The position numbers and the translations under genes were made by a program. Shown here one piece after another: positions 1 to 8,804 of a DNA stretch of 64,000 bases. Source of the stretch: 20CM-2-55-15 sp963738025 (GTDB lineage Bacteria; Acidobacteriota; Terriglobia; 20CM-2-55-15); the NCBI GenBank assembly GCA_963738025.1, contig CAVTWA010000005.1:186001-250000 (forward strand). The letters are read 5' to 3'. The stretch's first letter is position 1, and the number at the start of each line of letters is the position of its first letter. The notes below the pieces were generated by a model. The model was given only the letters and a program-made list of their open reading frames with translations, made no database searches and was not told the DNA's origin.

Positions 1-1282
1 TGGCGTACGTGTCGTAGCGCGGAACATAGAACAGCCCGGTGTCGGGCGAGAAGCTGGGAGGCGGCCAATTCGTCACCCCCGTGTTATTCGGCGAGACCAG
101 AGACCCTCCGATATGAAAGTCCTTTCCCGGATCGCGAACCGGCTGCCCCCGTTTATTGATGCCGCTTGCCCAGTTTGCCGTCTCCGAGTATCGCGTCGAA
201 ACCAGTCGTTCGCCCGTCGTCCGGTCCAGAGTGAAGTAGTAGCCATTGCGGCTGGCGTGCAAAACGAGCTTCCGCATCCGGCCATTGATTTGCCCGTCGA
301 TCAGAATCGGAGTCTGTGCGGTATCGAAGTCGTGCGTATCATGCGGCGATGTCTGGTAATACCAGGCCATTTTGCCGGTATCCACATTGATCGCGACGAT
401 GGCGCAGGTGAAAAGATTTTCTCCCTCGCCGCGGCTGATCGACGTATACGCTGGCGACGGATTGCCCGTGCCGGTGATGTACAAGTGCGTTTCCGGATCA
501 TACGATCCTGGCACCCATACTTGCCCGCCTCCGTGTCTCGCGGCATCCAGGTCTTTCCAGGTTTCCAGGCCGGCGTCGCCTTGCTTCATCGGCACGGCGT
601 ACCAGACCCACTGGCGTTTCCCGCTTTCCGGATCGAAAGACTGAAGCATCCCGGGCTCGTCCAGATCGTTGCCCGTGCCAACCAGGACGTGGTCGCCGAC
701 GACAATGGGAGCCATTGTCGAAAAGTATTGGAGATCGAAATCGGCGATGGGCACGTGCCAGACTTCTTTGCCGGTTTTGCTATCGAGGCAGAGCAGATAG
801 TTATCGGGGGTTTCCACGTAGAGACGGTCCCGCCACATGCCCAATCCACGATTACCGATATGAGTTCCTCCCCGGGTTCTCCAGAAGTAGTGCCACATCA
901 CGTGGCCATCTCTCGCGTCCATTGCCCAGACATTATCGGGAGCGGAGACATACAGAATTCCGTTGACCTGCAGGATTGCGCCTTTAAGTGCGACACCGGC
1001 AAACTCACCTGCACCTTCGCCACCTATAACCGTTTGCAGGGTTCCGATATTGCCGGGGCCGCCACTCAATCTCGAAACCCAGGAAAGCGTGAGATTTTTA
1101 ACGTTTGATTGGTTGATTTGACTTAGTGAACTGTACCGTTTGCCCGAATAGTCGCCGGAATAGGTCGGCCAGGAATCCGAAAGGGGCTTGAGGATTTGTG
1201 CCGGATCGAGGGCCTGAGCGCTTGCAAAACTGGAAAATAAAGCAAGGCTCACAACGGCGAGCAACTTTGTCCCGAATCTCAT
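1..1282 (-). CDS. PQQ-dependent dehydrogenase (quinoprotein), C-terminus cut by window edge
   Basis: Reading the minus strand from ATG at 1282 gives an open frame to the window edge, so only the N-terminal ~427 residues are present. It starts with a Sec-type signal peptide (MRFGTKLLAVVSLALFSSFA, cleavage near ASAQA) followed by the typical entry motif SDSWPTYSGDYSGKRYS. It also has HDTHDFDTAQTPIL, which corresponds to the HD-HDWD active-site region of periplasmic PQQ alcohol dehydrogenases, and propeller motifs such as YDPETHLYITGTGNP. The start overlaps the stop of the upstream diheme cytochrome (ATGA), so the two are translationally coupled and the cytochrome is the likely electron acceptor. 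It is a close paralogue of the gene at 3015-4589. The family oxidises alcohols or sugars in the periplasm; the substrate cannot be read from sequence. Confidence 0.9.
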   Translation of the reverse strand, partial: MRFGTKLLAVVSLALFSSFASAQALDPAQILKPLSDSWPTYSGDYSGKRYSSLSQINQSNVKNLTLSWVSRLSGGPGNIGTLQTVIGGEGAGEFAGVALKGAILQVNGILYVSAPDNVWAMDARDGHVMWHYFWRTRGGTHIGNRGLGMWRDRLYVETPDNYLLCLDSKTGKEVWHVPIADFDLQYFSTMAPIVVGDHVLVGTGNDLDEPGMLQSFDPESGKRQWVWYAVPMKQGDAGLETWKDLDAARHGGGQVWVPGSYDPETHLYITGTGNPSPAYTSISRGEGENLFTCAIVAINVDTGKMAWYYQTSPHDTHDFDTAQTPILIDGQINGRMRKLVLHASRNGYYFTLDRTTGERLVSTRYSETANWASGINKRGQPVRDPGKDFHIGGSLVSPNNTGVTNWPPPSFSPDTGLFYVPRYDTYA

Positions 1283-2121
1283 TTCAGGCTCTCCAGGTAA
1301 GCGGTGACGTTGTGAATATCTTTATCGGTGTAGACCCGCAGCAGATCTTTATGGGACTGAACTGGATCGCGGACCTCGACTTTCGGAGTCGCGCCTTTCC
1401 TGCGGACTGTGTACTCCACGGCATCCGCGCCTGTGAGCGTGACGATGAAGTCATCAATGCGCACCAGCTCGCCTTCGAGTTGCTGCCCGGACGCGAGGGT
1501 GACGACGACCTTTGTGCTTGGCGGCCTGGAAGGCCGGGTTCCGCGCCCGCCGGGAAGAAGCCACGTCTGTTGCATGATTCGGGGATCACCGATTCTGGCA
1601 GCGAACCCGCTCAGGTCGCCGGCGGTGTCATGGCAGGACGCACATTTCGCTTTGAAATAAGCTTCGCCTGATTTCGGATCGCCAACGACAATCGTTTCGG
1701 GCCGAAGCCGCGAGGGATCATATCCGCCGACGCGGAAGCTATGAATGAAGCTCGCAATCTCGGATATCTGCTCCTTATTCATTTCAAATTTCGGCATCGA
1801 AGATTCGCCGTTGCGCAGAATATCCCCAATCAGTTCCCCGTCTTTATCGTTCAAAATGATTTCTGAGCGAAGCAAGTTGGAGCCGCCGTCGCCACCCCTT
1901 GCATCGTTGCCGTGACAAAAAGCGCAGTTGGTGCTGTAGAGCATCTTCCCACGCTCGAGGATTGCCGGATCGGCCGGCGGTCTCGCCGGGTAACCGTTCG
2001 TAATTGCTCCTCCACGGGCGCCTCGCGCTCCCGCCGCTGGCGCTTGCGCATGAACACCAACTGTGGCGGCGAGCACACCCAGAACCAATGCCGCCGCTGA
2101 TGCTGTTCTACGGATTTGCAT
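1279..2121 (-). CDS. periplasmic diheme c-type cytochrome, partner of PQQ dehydrogenase
   Basis: A 280-residue protein with a signal peptide (cleavage near VHAQA) and two heme-binding motifs, CAFCH at residues 66-70 and CASCH at 160-164. After the second heme there is a segment resembling a small beta-barrel (VVVTLASGQQLEGELVRIDD), then a C-terminal helix ending NVTAYLESLK that probably completes the second cytochrome fold. A Gly/Ala/Arg-rich stretch (residues ~28-38) precedes the first heme domain. Its stop overlaps the start of the PQQ dehydrogenase at 1282 by four bases. The paralogue at 2245-3018 has the same domain order and the same C-terminal sequence. The role as electron acceptor for the dehydrogenase is inferred from family and operon context. 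Confidence 0.88.
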   Translation of the reverse strand: MQIRRTASAAALVLGVLAATVGVHAQAPAAGARGARGGAITNGYPARPPADPAILERGKMLYSTNCAFCHGNDARGGDGGSNLLRSEIILNDKDGELIGDILRNGESSMPKFEMNKEQISEIASFIHSFRVGGYDPSRLRPETIVVGDPKSGEAYFKAKCASCHDTAGDLSGFAARIGDPRIMQQTWLLPGGRGTRPSRPPSTKVVVTLASGQQLEGELVRIDDFIVTLTGADAVEYTVRRKGATPKVEVRDPVQSHKDLLRVYTDKDIHNVTAYLESLK

Positions 2122-2244
2122 GGCGCTTATCTTATATAAAGTCCCGCAGTCTCGGGAAATACAAAGGTATGGCGCGTTTCATGTGGCTTTTTTGTTCTTC
2201 GAATTTCGTTGCGTTTCAACGCTCCGGCCGATAAAAACATCGCC

Positions 2245-3018
2245 ATGAAGCCCAGTCTGGCCGTTCTGTTATTCGCAGTATCGCTATACGCGCAAGCGCC
2301 TCCGGGAGCAGGTCCGGGAGACAAGCAATCTGTCGATGCGGCCGCAGCCGATCGAGGCAAGACAACTTATCTTGCGGAATGCATCACTTGCCACGGAGCG
2401 AAAGCTCGCGGGACGGAAAATGGCCCAGACCTTGTTCGTTCGGCGATCGTACTGCGAGACCGATACGGCAACGAAATCGGCCCTTTTTTGCGCAACAGCC
2501 ATCCGACTCAGAGCAAGACTCCCGCATCGACGTTCACGCAGAAGCAACTTGAAGACCTGTCGCATTTCCTGAAACAGCGGTTCAACGAAACTTTGAGAAG
2601 CTCGCCGACCTATCGTGTACAGAATGTCCTGACTGGCGACGCGAAGCAGGGAGCTGCATACTTTTCTGGCGCGGGGACGTGCACCGCTTGCCATTCGGTC
2701 TCAGGCGATCTCGCAGGGATAGGACGGAAATACGATCCGCCGACACTGCAGCAACGCTTCCTGTTTCCACAGCGCACTAAACCCGTGAGCGTGACGGTTA
2801 CTCCGAAGTCAGGGCCCGGCGTTAGCGGAACTCTTTTGCGGATCGACGACTTCAACGTTTCAATACGGGATGCATCCGGGGAATATCACTCATGGAAGCG
2901 GACACAAGACTTGAAGATTGAAAGAAATGACCCGTACGCCCGCCACGCTGAATTGCTCGACAAATACACAGACAAAGACATCCATAACGTCGTCGCTTAT
3001 CTGGAGTCGTTGAAATGA
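2245..3018 (+). CDS. periplasmic diheme c-type cytochrome, partner of PQQ dehydrogenase
   Basis: Starting at ATG 2245 (MKPSLAVLLFAVSLYAQA) gives 257 residues with a clean signal peptide; an upstream in-frame ATG at 2209 would add 12 polar residues in front of it and is less likely. Heme motifs are CITCH (about 46-50) and CTACH (about 146-150). As in the divergent paralogue at 1279-2121, a beta-rich segment (GVSGTLLRIDDFNVSIRDAS) lies between the second heme and the C-terminal helix ending NVVAYLESLK. The stop overlaps the start of the PQQ dehydrogenase by ATGA. The 123 bases between the two divergent cytochromes (2122-2244) must hold both promoters, but no convincing hexamers were found there. 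Confidence 0.88.
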   Translation: MKPSLAVLLFAVSLYAQAPPGAGPGDKQSVDAAAADRGKTTYLAECITCHGAKARGTENGPDLVRSAIVLRDRYGNEIGPFLRNSHPTQSKTPASTFTQKQLEDLSHFLKQRFNETLRSSPTYRVQNVLTGDAKQGAAYFSGAGTCTACHSVSGDLAGIGRKYDPPTLQQRFLFPQRTKPVSVTVTPKSGPGVSGTLLRIDDFNVSIRDASGEYHSWKRTQDLKIERNDPYARHAELLDKYTDKDIHNVVAYLESLK

Positions 3019-4589
3019 AGCTGTTTCAATACCTCGTTACAGTTTCATTATTTTCCGCGATCGCCTTCAGTCAGGGATCACTCACGCCGGCGAAATTGGG
3101 TCAGCCCGCGTCCGACTCGTGGCCGACTTACAACGGCGACTATTCGGGCCGTCGCTATAGCACGTTGACCAGGATTAACTCGACCAACATTCGTTCCCTC
3201 AGCCTCGCCTGGGTATTCCGCGCCGTCCCAGGCGGCAATTTGAACGCGACGGTCAAGTCGACACCGCTCGTCGTCAACGGTGTGATGTACTTCACGATTC
3301 CAGATCACGTATGGGCCATCGACGCGCAAACGGGCCGTCAGATCTGGCATTACACATGGAAATCACAAGGAGGCGATCACATCGGCAATCGTGGAGCAGG
3401 GATCATCGGCGATTCGCTGTTTTTCGAAACTCCGGATTGTCATCTGGTTTCTCTTGATCTGAAAGAAGGCAAGGAGCGCTGGAACCAGCGGATCTGCGAT
3501 CTCAACCAGTACTATTTCGGGACGGCGGCGCCCATCATTGTGAAGAACCACGTGATTGTCGGTGTCAGTGGAGACGATCTCGATATTCCCGGATACTTGC
3601 AATCCCGTTCTCCTGAAACCGGAGAATTGCAGTGGCAGTGGAACGTGGAGCCCAGGCCCGGAGAGCCGGGCTCTGAAACGTGGCCAAATGCCGAAGCCAT
3701 GGCTCACGGCGGCGGTATGACCTGGGTGCCGAGTACTTATGACCCCGAACTGAACATGCTGTACCTGGGAACCGGAAATCCTCAGCCTGTCATCGCCGGT
3801 AAGGCCCGCAACGGCGATAACCTTTATACCGAGTCGATCGTTGCACTGAACGCGGATACCGGAAAACTGGTCTGGCACTTTCAACCTTCGCCCCATGACA
3901 CCCATGATTGGGACGCCGTGCAAACGCCCGTACTGTTTGATGGCGAACTCAACGGCCAGCCGCGAAAGTTGCTTGCTCAGGCCAGCCGTAACGGCTGGTT
4001 CTTCGTGCTCGACCGCACCAATGGAAAGAATCTGATCAGTTCAGAGTTCGTGAGAACCAATTGGACGTTGGGCCGCGATGCGAAGGGGCAGCCGATCCCC
4101 AATCCCGCTAAGGAACCCAAACTCGATGGCGCCCTCGTGTCACCGAACCAGGCCGGTGCGGCAAACTGGCATCCGCCGAGTTTCAGTCCCGATACTGGTC
4201 TTTTCTACGTCAACACCACGCGAGCGTTTAGTGTGTATTACATCTACGACGATGACGACAAGCCGGAAGGCTGGGGCGGAAACGATCGCGGTGGATTTTC
4301 CGAAGGCATGATGCAGGCGATCGATTACAAAACCGGGCAGGTTCGCTGGAGCCACAGGTGGGAAGGCGCTACTGGGCATTTTGGTGTGTTGAGTACAGCA
4401 GGCAATCTGGTCTTTACAGGTGATCCTGCGGCGAATTTCATAGCCCTGAATGCGCGGACGGGGGAACCGTTGTGGCATGCCAGCCTTGGAAATCCCGTCA
4501 GCAACGGGCCGATCACCTATGAAATCGATGGCACGCAATACCTGGTCGTCGCGGCGGGTGACACGGTGTTCGCATTTGCAATGCTGTAG
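3015..4589 (+). CDS. PQQ-dependent alcohol/sugar dehydrogenase (quinoprotein)
   Basis: A complete 524-residue protein with a Sec signal (MKLFQYLVTVSLFSAIAFSQ), then SDSWPTYNGDYSGRRYS and eight-bladed propeller repeats such as YDPELNMLYLGTGNPQPV, VRWSHRWEGATGHFGVLST and GEPLWHASLGNPVSNGP. The active-site region HDTHDWDAVQTPVLFD carries the conserved Asp of PQQ alcohol dehydrogenases. The vicinal Cys-Cys pair of classical methanol/ethanol dehydrogenases is not visible, so it belongs to a divergent subgroup. Its length is slightly short for the family (usually 550-600), in line with the absence of a fused cytochrome domain; the electron acceptor is then the separate cytochrome encoded just upstream with ATGA overlap. 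The substrate is unknown. Confidence 0.9.
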   Translation: MKLFQYLVTVSLFSAIAFSQGSLTPAKLGQPASDSWPTYNGDYSGRRYSTLTRINSTNIRSLSLAWVFRAVPGGNLNATVKSTPLVVNGVMYFTIPDHVWAIDAQTGRQIWHYTWKSQGGDHIGNRGAGIIGDSLFFETPDCHLVSLDLKEGKERWNQRICDLNQYYFGTAAPIIVKNHVIVGVSGDDLDIPGYLQSRSPETGELQWQWNVEPRPGEPGSETWPNAEAMAHGGGMTWVPSTYDPELNMLYLGTGNPQPVIAGKARNGDNLYTESIVALNADTGKLVWHFQPSPHDTHDWDAVQTPVLFDGELNGQPRKLLAQASRNGWFFVLDRTNGKNLISSEFVRTNWTLGRDAKGQPIPNPAKEPKLDGALVSPNQAGAANWHPPSFSPDTGLFYVNTTRAFSVYYIYDDDDKPEGWGGNDRGGFSEGMMQAIDYKTGQVRWSHRWEGATGHFGVLSTAGNLVFTGDPAANFIALNARTGEPLWHASLGNPVSNGPITYEIDGTQYLVVAAGDTVFAFAML

Positions 4590-4626
4590 GCACGGTAAAT
4601 AACCGCGCGCACAGGAGGGGACAATC

Positions 4627-5487
4627 ATGAAGCGTAGACAGTTTATGTTCGCGATGGCCGGCGGAGTTGCCGCAGTGACATCGGGTCAGCCGGTTTCCGC
4701 ACAATCCGTCGCGCGGAAAGCCCGGCTGAAGCAGGCTGTTACCCGGGGGGTATTCGCCCGCAACATGTCGCTTGATGATTGCTGCCGTGAAGCGGCGCGG
4801 TTGGGCTGTAAAGGGTTTGACCTCATCGGTCCGGCCGATTGGCCGACTCTAAAGAAGTATGGTCTCGTTCCGTCAATGTATCCGCCCGGACCTGGTGGCC
4901 AGATTCCGGATGCACTGAACCGAATCGAGAACCACGAGCGCATCGAGAAATCACTCCGCGCGGGAATCGATGAAGCCGCGGCCAATGGCGTTCCCAATGT
5001 GATCACGTTCTCAGGCAATCGGCGGGGAATGGATGATCGTGAAGGAGCGGACAACTGCGTCGCTTTTCTAAATCGCGTGAAGGCTCAAGCAGAAGACAAG
5101 GGCGTGACCATCTGCATGGAACTGCTGAACAGCAAGGTGAATCACAAGGACTACATGTTCGATCATATGGCATGGGGTGTCGATGTCGTATCGCGTGTAA
5201 ACTCACCGCGCGTCAAGATTCTGTACGACATCTATCATGCGCAAATCATGGATGGAGACGTGGTGCGTAATCTTCGCGATCATTTTCGCTGGATTGGACA
5301 CTTTCACACGGGCGGCAATCCAGGACGGCACGATATCGACGAAACACAGGAATTGAACTACCGTTTTATCGCCCAGTCGATTGTCGAACTCAACTATAGC
5401 GGCTATTTCGCCCACGAGTATTCTCCAGCCGACGGTCATGACCCCATCGCGACATTGAATCGTGCAATCGAAATCTGTGATGTATAA
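4627..5487 (+). CDS. Tat-exported TIM-barrel sugar isomerase/epimerase-like protein (hydroxypyruvate isomerase type)
   Basis: A 286-residue protein beginning MKRRQFMFAMAGG, a twin-arginine signal with cleavage near VSAQS, so it is likely folded before export to the periplasm. The body is a xylose-isomerase-like TIM barrel. Likely metal ligands are Glu in ICMELLNS, Asp in LYDIYHAQ, His in WIGHFHTGGNPGRHD and Glu in FAHEYSP, as in hydroxypyruvate isomerase (Hyi/OtnI) relatives. It lies 37 bases after the PQQ dehydrogenase on the same strand with an AGGAGG-like ribosome site (cacaggagggg), so it may share that transcript and act on an oxidised sugar. The exact reaction is unknown; Tat-exported members of this family are common in Acidobacteriota and Planctomycetes. 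Confidence 0.85.
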   Translation: MKRRQFMFAMAGGVAAVTSGQPVSAQSVARKARLKQAVTRGVFARNMSLDDCCREAARLGCKGFDLIGPADWPTLKKYGLVPSMYPPGPGGQIPDALNRIENHERIEKSLRAGIDEAAANGVPNVITFSGNRRGMDDREGADNCVAFLNRVKAQAEDKGVTICMELLNSKVNHKDYMFDHMAWGVDVVSRVNSPRVKILYDIYHAQIMDGDVVRNLRDHFRWIGHFHTGGNPGRHDIDETQELNYRFIAQSIVELNYSGYFAHEYSPADGHDPIATLNRAIEICDV

Positions 5488-5492
5488 GCTGT

Positions 5493-6488
5493 TTAGAATT
5501 CCGGGGTGCGTCCCCAGATCTCTTCTCGCGTTTTGACTTCGCGAACAGAGTATGTGGGTTTCCTCTGGGATTCGTAGTAAGTTCGCGACAGCATTTCACC
5601 AAGCAAGCCGACGGAGATCAGTTGAATTCCACAGACAATGAGAAGAACTGACGCGAACAAGAGCGGTCCGTGTTGCTGCATGATTTCGGCGTGGAGCACC
5701 AATTTTTCATACGCGAGAAACAGGCCTGTGGCACAACCGGCAGCGCTGCTCAACAAGCCCCAACTGCCGAAAAGCTGCAGCGGTTTTGTGGAGTAGTCGA
5801 GAAGAAACTTCAGGCAGATGAGGTCGAGCAATACCGTGAACGTGCGGGAAATCCCGTAGTTCGACTTGCCATTCTGCCGCGGGATATTCTTGATCGGGAT
5901 CTCTGCAATCGTCGCGCCGGACCAGCTCGCCAGCGCAGGAATAAAGCGGTGCGAGTCACCGTAGAGTGGCAGATCCTTGATCGCATCATGGCGATAGGCC
6001 TTGAAGGTCGTGCCGAAATCGTGCAGTTCGACCCCCGATAGTTTGGCCAGCAGCCAATTGGCTGTGCGGCTCGGGATTTGCCGCATGAGCCACGAATCCC
6101 GGCGTTCATATCGCCAGCCGCTGACGATGTCATAGCCTTCTTCCAACTTTGCAATAAACGCCGGAATCTCCGCGGGGTCGTGCTGGAGATCGCCGTCCAT
6201 GGAGATAATGACTTCGCCTCGCGCAAAATCAAAGCCGGCCTTCAGGGCCGCGGTCTGCCCGAAGTTCTTACGCAAACGAACCAGAACGACTCGAGAATCC
6301 CGTTGGCAGATCTCGGACACTGTCTCATAGGTTCCATCACGGCTGCCGTCATCGATGAAGATGATCTGAAACTGATCGTCGAATTCTTCCATAGCCATGA
6401 CGATCCGCGAATAGAGTGGCCGGACGTTCTGTTCCTCGTTATAGAGCGGAACAACGATTGAGTAACGAATCGGTTCGATGGATTCCAT
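5493..6488 (-). CDS. ArnC/DPM1-like membrane glycosyltransferase (GT2), last gene of hopanoid operon
   Basis: A 331-residue protein with an N-terminal GT-A domain: VPLYNEEQNV, DDGSRDGT, the nucleotide-sugar/metal motif SMDGDLQHDPAEIP and a RNFGQTAALKAGFDFA helix. Two C-terminal transmembrane helices follow (about 230-260 and 270-300), ending LLGEMLSRTYYESQRKPTYSVRE. This tail matches the ArnC/GtrB/DPM1 group, which moves a sugar onto polyprenyl phosphate on the cytoplasmic face. The start overlaps the 3' end of hpnK by 50 bases, tying it to the hopanoid operon. With the two small EamA proteins and the NodB deacetylase of the same operon it recalls the ArnC-ArnE/F-ArnD set. A direct hopanoid glycosyltransferase role is the alternative. 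It converges with the isomerase gene, with 5 bases between the stops and no terminator hairpin visible. Confidence 0.85.
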   Translation of the reverse strand: MESIEPIRYSIVVPLYNEEQNVRPLYSRIVMAMEEFDDQFQIIFIDDGSRDGTYETVSEICQRDSRVVLVRLRKNFGQTAALKAGFDFARGEVIISMDGDLQHDPAEIPAFIAKLEEGYDIVSGWRYERRDSWLMRQIPSRTANWLLAKLSGVELHDFGTTFKAYRHDAIKDLPLYGDSHRFIPALASWSGATIAEIPIKNIPRQNGKSNYGISRTFTVLLDLICLKFLLDYSTKPLQLFGSWGLLSSAAGCATGLFLAYEKLVLHAEIMQQHGPLLFASVLLIVCGIQLISVGLLGEMLSRTYYESQRKPTYSVREVKTREEIWGRTPEF

Positions 6489-7278
6489 ATGTCCCCACGA
6501 GATTCCTGTAACTTATGAGTTCGATTCCGGATTTCCTAATGAGATCGCGAATGTCCTGGCCAGTCAGGATCTTCAGTTCGCGTTCTCGTTGTTCCAGAAG
6601 CCTGGTCGGCGTTTTATGAAGATCGTCGTCAAGATAACCAGGATGGCACATGACTTCATGTGCACCAGGAGCCAGATCTCGAATGATACTCCCAAATGCC
6701 TCGAGGTCCAAAAAACCAGTTTCTGCGACTCCATAAAAACGGTCGGGGCCCGCCATTGCATTCGGCAGGCAGCGCTTCCAGGCGAGCCGTGCACCTGCGG
6801 CAAACATGTATTGCTGGAGGATCGCGGCGCGCGCGTTCGGATAGCGGCGCAGCAGCGGCAACAAGCGGGGTGTTTTCGCGTTCATTGTCCGAATCGCGCG
6901 GATCCCATATTCCGGAGCCACCGTACGAACGATTTTCCAAACGGCAGGTATGATATGCACGTGTTTGTGGCCATCGAGATGGGTAATCTGCAGGCCGGCG
7001 CTCAGTACTTTTTCGATTTGTGAGCGAATCTCGCGTTCTAAATGGAGCCGGTGCGCCCGGAGAGCCAGCCCGAAAGGTTTGTTGGTGAGATTCAGGTGCA
7101 GGCCGATATCCAGACCGGGATTGTGTTGTGCCAGTTCCACCGCCGAGTCGAACGCAGAGGCATTGACCATCAGACTGGCGCTGGTCACCACACCGTGCTG
7201 ATGCGCGAAGACAATGGCGCGGTTTACCCCGTCCGTGAGGCCAAAGTCATCGGCAGTTACAATCAGCTGCTTGTTCAT
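6439..7278 (-). CDS. hpnK: hopanoid biosynthesis deacetylase HpnK (YdjC/ChbG family)
   Basis: A 279-residue protein starting MNKQLIVTADDFGLTDGVNR. The Asp-Asp pair and the later HLDGHKHVHIIP give the metal-binding Asp/His set of YdjC-type carbohydrate deacetylases, and GLDIGLHLNLT is also typical. In Burkholderia, HpnK removes the acetyl group from N-acetylglucosaminyl-bacteriohopanetetrol made by HpnI. Here it lies 3 bases after hpnI and overlaps the next glycosyltransferase by 50 bases. No lesion is seen; the assignment rests on motif and cluster context. Confidence 0.92.
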   Translation of the reverse strand: MNKQLIVTADDFGLTDGVNRAIVFAHQHGVVTSASLMVNASAFDSAVELAQHNPGLDIGLHLNLTNKPFGLALRAHRLHLEREIRSQIEKVLSAGLQITHLDGHKHVHIIPAVWKIVRTVAPEYGIRAIRTMNAKTPRLLPLLRRYPNARAAILQQYMFAAGARLAWKRCLPNAMAGPDRFYGVAETGFLDLEAFGSIIRDLAPGAHEVMCHPGYLDDDLHKTPTRLLEQRERELKILTGQDIRDLIRKSGIELISYRNLVGTYGIHRTDSLLNRCSAL

Positions 7279-7281
7279 GAG

Positions 7282-8424
7282 TCAGACCGCGCGTAATTTT
7301 CCATTCACAAGCTCGAATCGCTTTCCGCGCCAGATGACCTGCCTGCCCGCGTAACAGAAAATCCACACCGCGAGGGCCGCAATGTCCCGAAACGGGAGCA
7401 GCCAAAGATAAAGAAAGGGCCTGGAATCGCGTAGCACGCGAACATTGATCGTCAGCAGCACAGCGTACCTGAGGACTAATGCCGATGCGAATAAAAACCA
7501 CGCCCATGTGACGGCCGGCAGGAGAGCTATCGTAAGCAGTCCCCAGGGAATTGCGAACGTGAATAGCAATCCCAGGTAGCCGCCCGGCCGCGATGTACGA
7601 ATGGCTCTCGCCCAGCGAAGTTGGTGCTGAACAAATTCTTTCAAGGAATACCGCGGGAGGTAATGATCCACGACGCAATCTGCGAGTTGAACGCTCAGGC
7701 CAGCCTGCGAGATGCGATAGCCGAGCTGATAATCATCGGCCAGGTAGTCTGCCAACGGGGTGAAGCCACCGACCGCATCCAGTGCGCCGCGCGAGAACGC
7801 CAGCGTCGATCCCAATCCGAATCGCAGTTCCCCTTCCAACCGCTTCGCGCACAGAACACCAGGGACAAAGTCGGAGCTGATCCCCAGTGATTCGAGTTTT
7901 GAACCCAGGCTGGCTGAAGCTATGCCTCGATAAAGGCAAGTCACCATGCCGACGGAGTCATTTTTCAACGGCGCCACGACTCGACGAACATAATCATCGG
8001 GGACGTGGATATCGCTGTCGTTGATCAATATGAACTTGTGACGGGCGTGAGGCAGCATCTGGACGAGGTTACTGATTTTCAGGTTGGTTCCCAACTGGTC
8101 CGGGCAGGGGACCAGCTTCATGTGAACGTCAGGGAACTCGGTCATCACCTGTTGCACGACAGGTATGATTGCGTCGGCCGGATCTGCAACACCAAAGATG
8201 ATTTCAAATACCGGATAGTCCTGGATGCAGTGGCTGCGCAAGCTCGTATATGCGTGCGGGTCCATGCCGCAAAGCGGTTTCAATATCGAAACAGGAGGCG
8301 TGAATTCCGTAGTGCCCGGGTCCGGCTCCCGCCGTCCAGATGCCACGGCGCTCCACAGAGAAAATAGACAATAACCGATGCTGCAAAGTGTTCCGACTAT
8401 ACAAAGAATCGCCAAAACAATCAT
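7282..8424 (-). CDS. hpnI: hopanoid glycosyltransferase HpnI (ceramide-glucosyltransferase-like, GT21)
   Basis: A 380-residue membrane glycosyltransferase. An N-terminal transmembrane helix (residues 1-28) is followed by the catalytic motifs VSILKPLCGMDP, INDSDIHVPDDYV, the acceptor-side LADDYQLGYR and the QHQLRWARAIR motif (Q-x-x-RW) typical of ceramide glucosyltransferases. Three or four hydrophobic helices form the C-terminus. HpnI transfers N-acetylglucosamine to bacteriohopanetetrol; HpnK then deacetylates and HpnJ forms the cyclitol ether. It is followed 3 bases on by hpnK and preceded by the EamA pair, all on the minus strand. Confidence 0.92.
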   Translation of the reverse strand: MIVLAILCIVGTLCSIGYCLFSLWSAVASGRREPDPGTTEFTPPVSILKPLCGMDPHAYTSLRSHCIQDYPVFEIIFGVADPADAIIPVVQQVMTEFPDVHMKLVPCPDQLGTNLKISNLVQMLPHARHKFILINDSDIHVPDDYVRRVVAPLKNDSVGMVTCLYRGIASASLGSKLESLGISSDFVPGVLCAKRLEGELRFGLGSTLAFSRGALDAVGGFTPLADYLADDYQLGYRISQAGLSVQLADCVVDHYLPRYSLKEFVQHQLRWARAIRTSRPGGYLGLLFTFAIPWGLLTIALLPAVTWAWFLFASALVLRYAVLLTINVRVLRDSRPFLYLWLLPFRDIAALAVWIFCYAGRQVIWRGKRFELVNGKLRAV

Positions 8425-8433
8425 CGCGGCGTT

Positions 8434-8802
8434 TTAACTGAAGGAAAGCAGGGCAACGCCGATGCATACCAGAACGACGCCTGCCCAGCGAATGGGCGCG
8501 ACTTTTTCGTTAAGGAGGAATTTCGCGCCAAAAGCGCCCGTCACATAGCTCAACGCAGTCGCGGGTACTACGAGACTGGCATCTGCCCATGACAGCAGCG
8601 CCAGAAGCGAGAAAAATGCAATCGCCATGAGGCCGATACCTAACCACATCCAGCCCAGACGGAAGGCGCGCCCCAGCATGGGCAAAACCACAGAAGGCCT
8701 GAAACTCTGAACCTCGCCGATTCTTTTCATCGCGTACGTCACACAGATATCGCCGGCCGTGCCCGTCAGAACCACGATCCCGATGAAAACCCAGAGACGC
8801 AT
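8434..8802 (-). CDS. small EamA/DMT half-transporter (ArnE/ArnF-like), second of a pair
   Basis: Starting at ATG 8802 (MRLWVFIGIVVLTGTAGDIC) the protein is about 122 residues with four transmembrane helices, the size of a single EamA domain. A longer frame reaches upstream but would overlap the previous gene by ~75 bases with polar, arginine-rich sequence, so the short start is preferred; it sits 2 bases after the stop of its partner at 8805. The motif AKFLLNEKVAPIRWAGVVLV is typical of EamA helices 3-4. Paired small EamA proteins often work as heterodimers, as ArnE/ArnF do in flipping lipid-linked aminoarabinose. In this operon a role in flipping a lipid-linked sugar or a hopanoid is plausible but unproven. 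Confidence 0.8.
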   Translation of the reverse strand: MRLWVFIGIVVLTGTAGDICVTYAMKRIGEVQSFRPSVVLPMLGRAFRLGWMWLGIGLMAIAFFSLLALLSWADASLVVPATALSYVTGAFGAKFLLNEKVAPIRWAGVVLVCIGVALLSFS

Positions 8803-8804
8803 GT

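Noticed and set aside
113..1108. Long plus-strand ORF of 331 codons
   Set aside because: It is antisense to the PQQ dehydrogenase, whose minus frame is fully open with signal peptide and family motifs.
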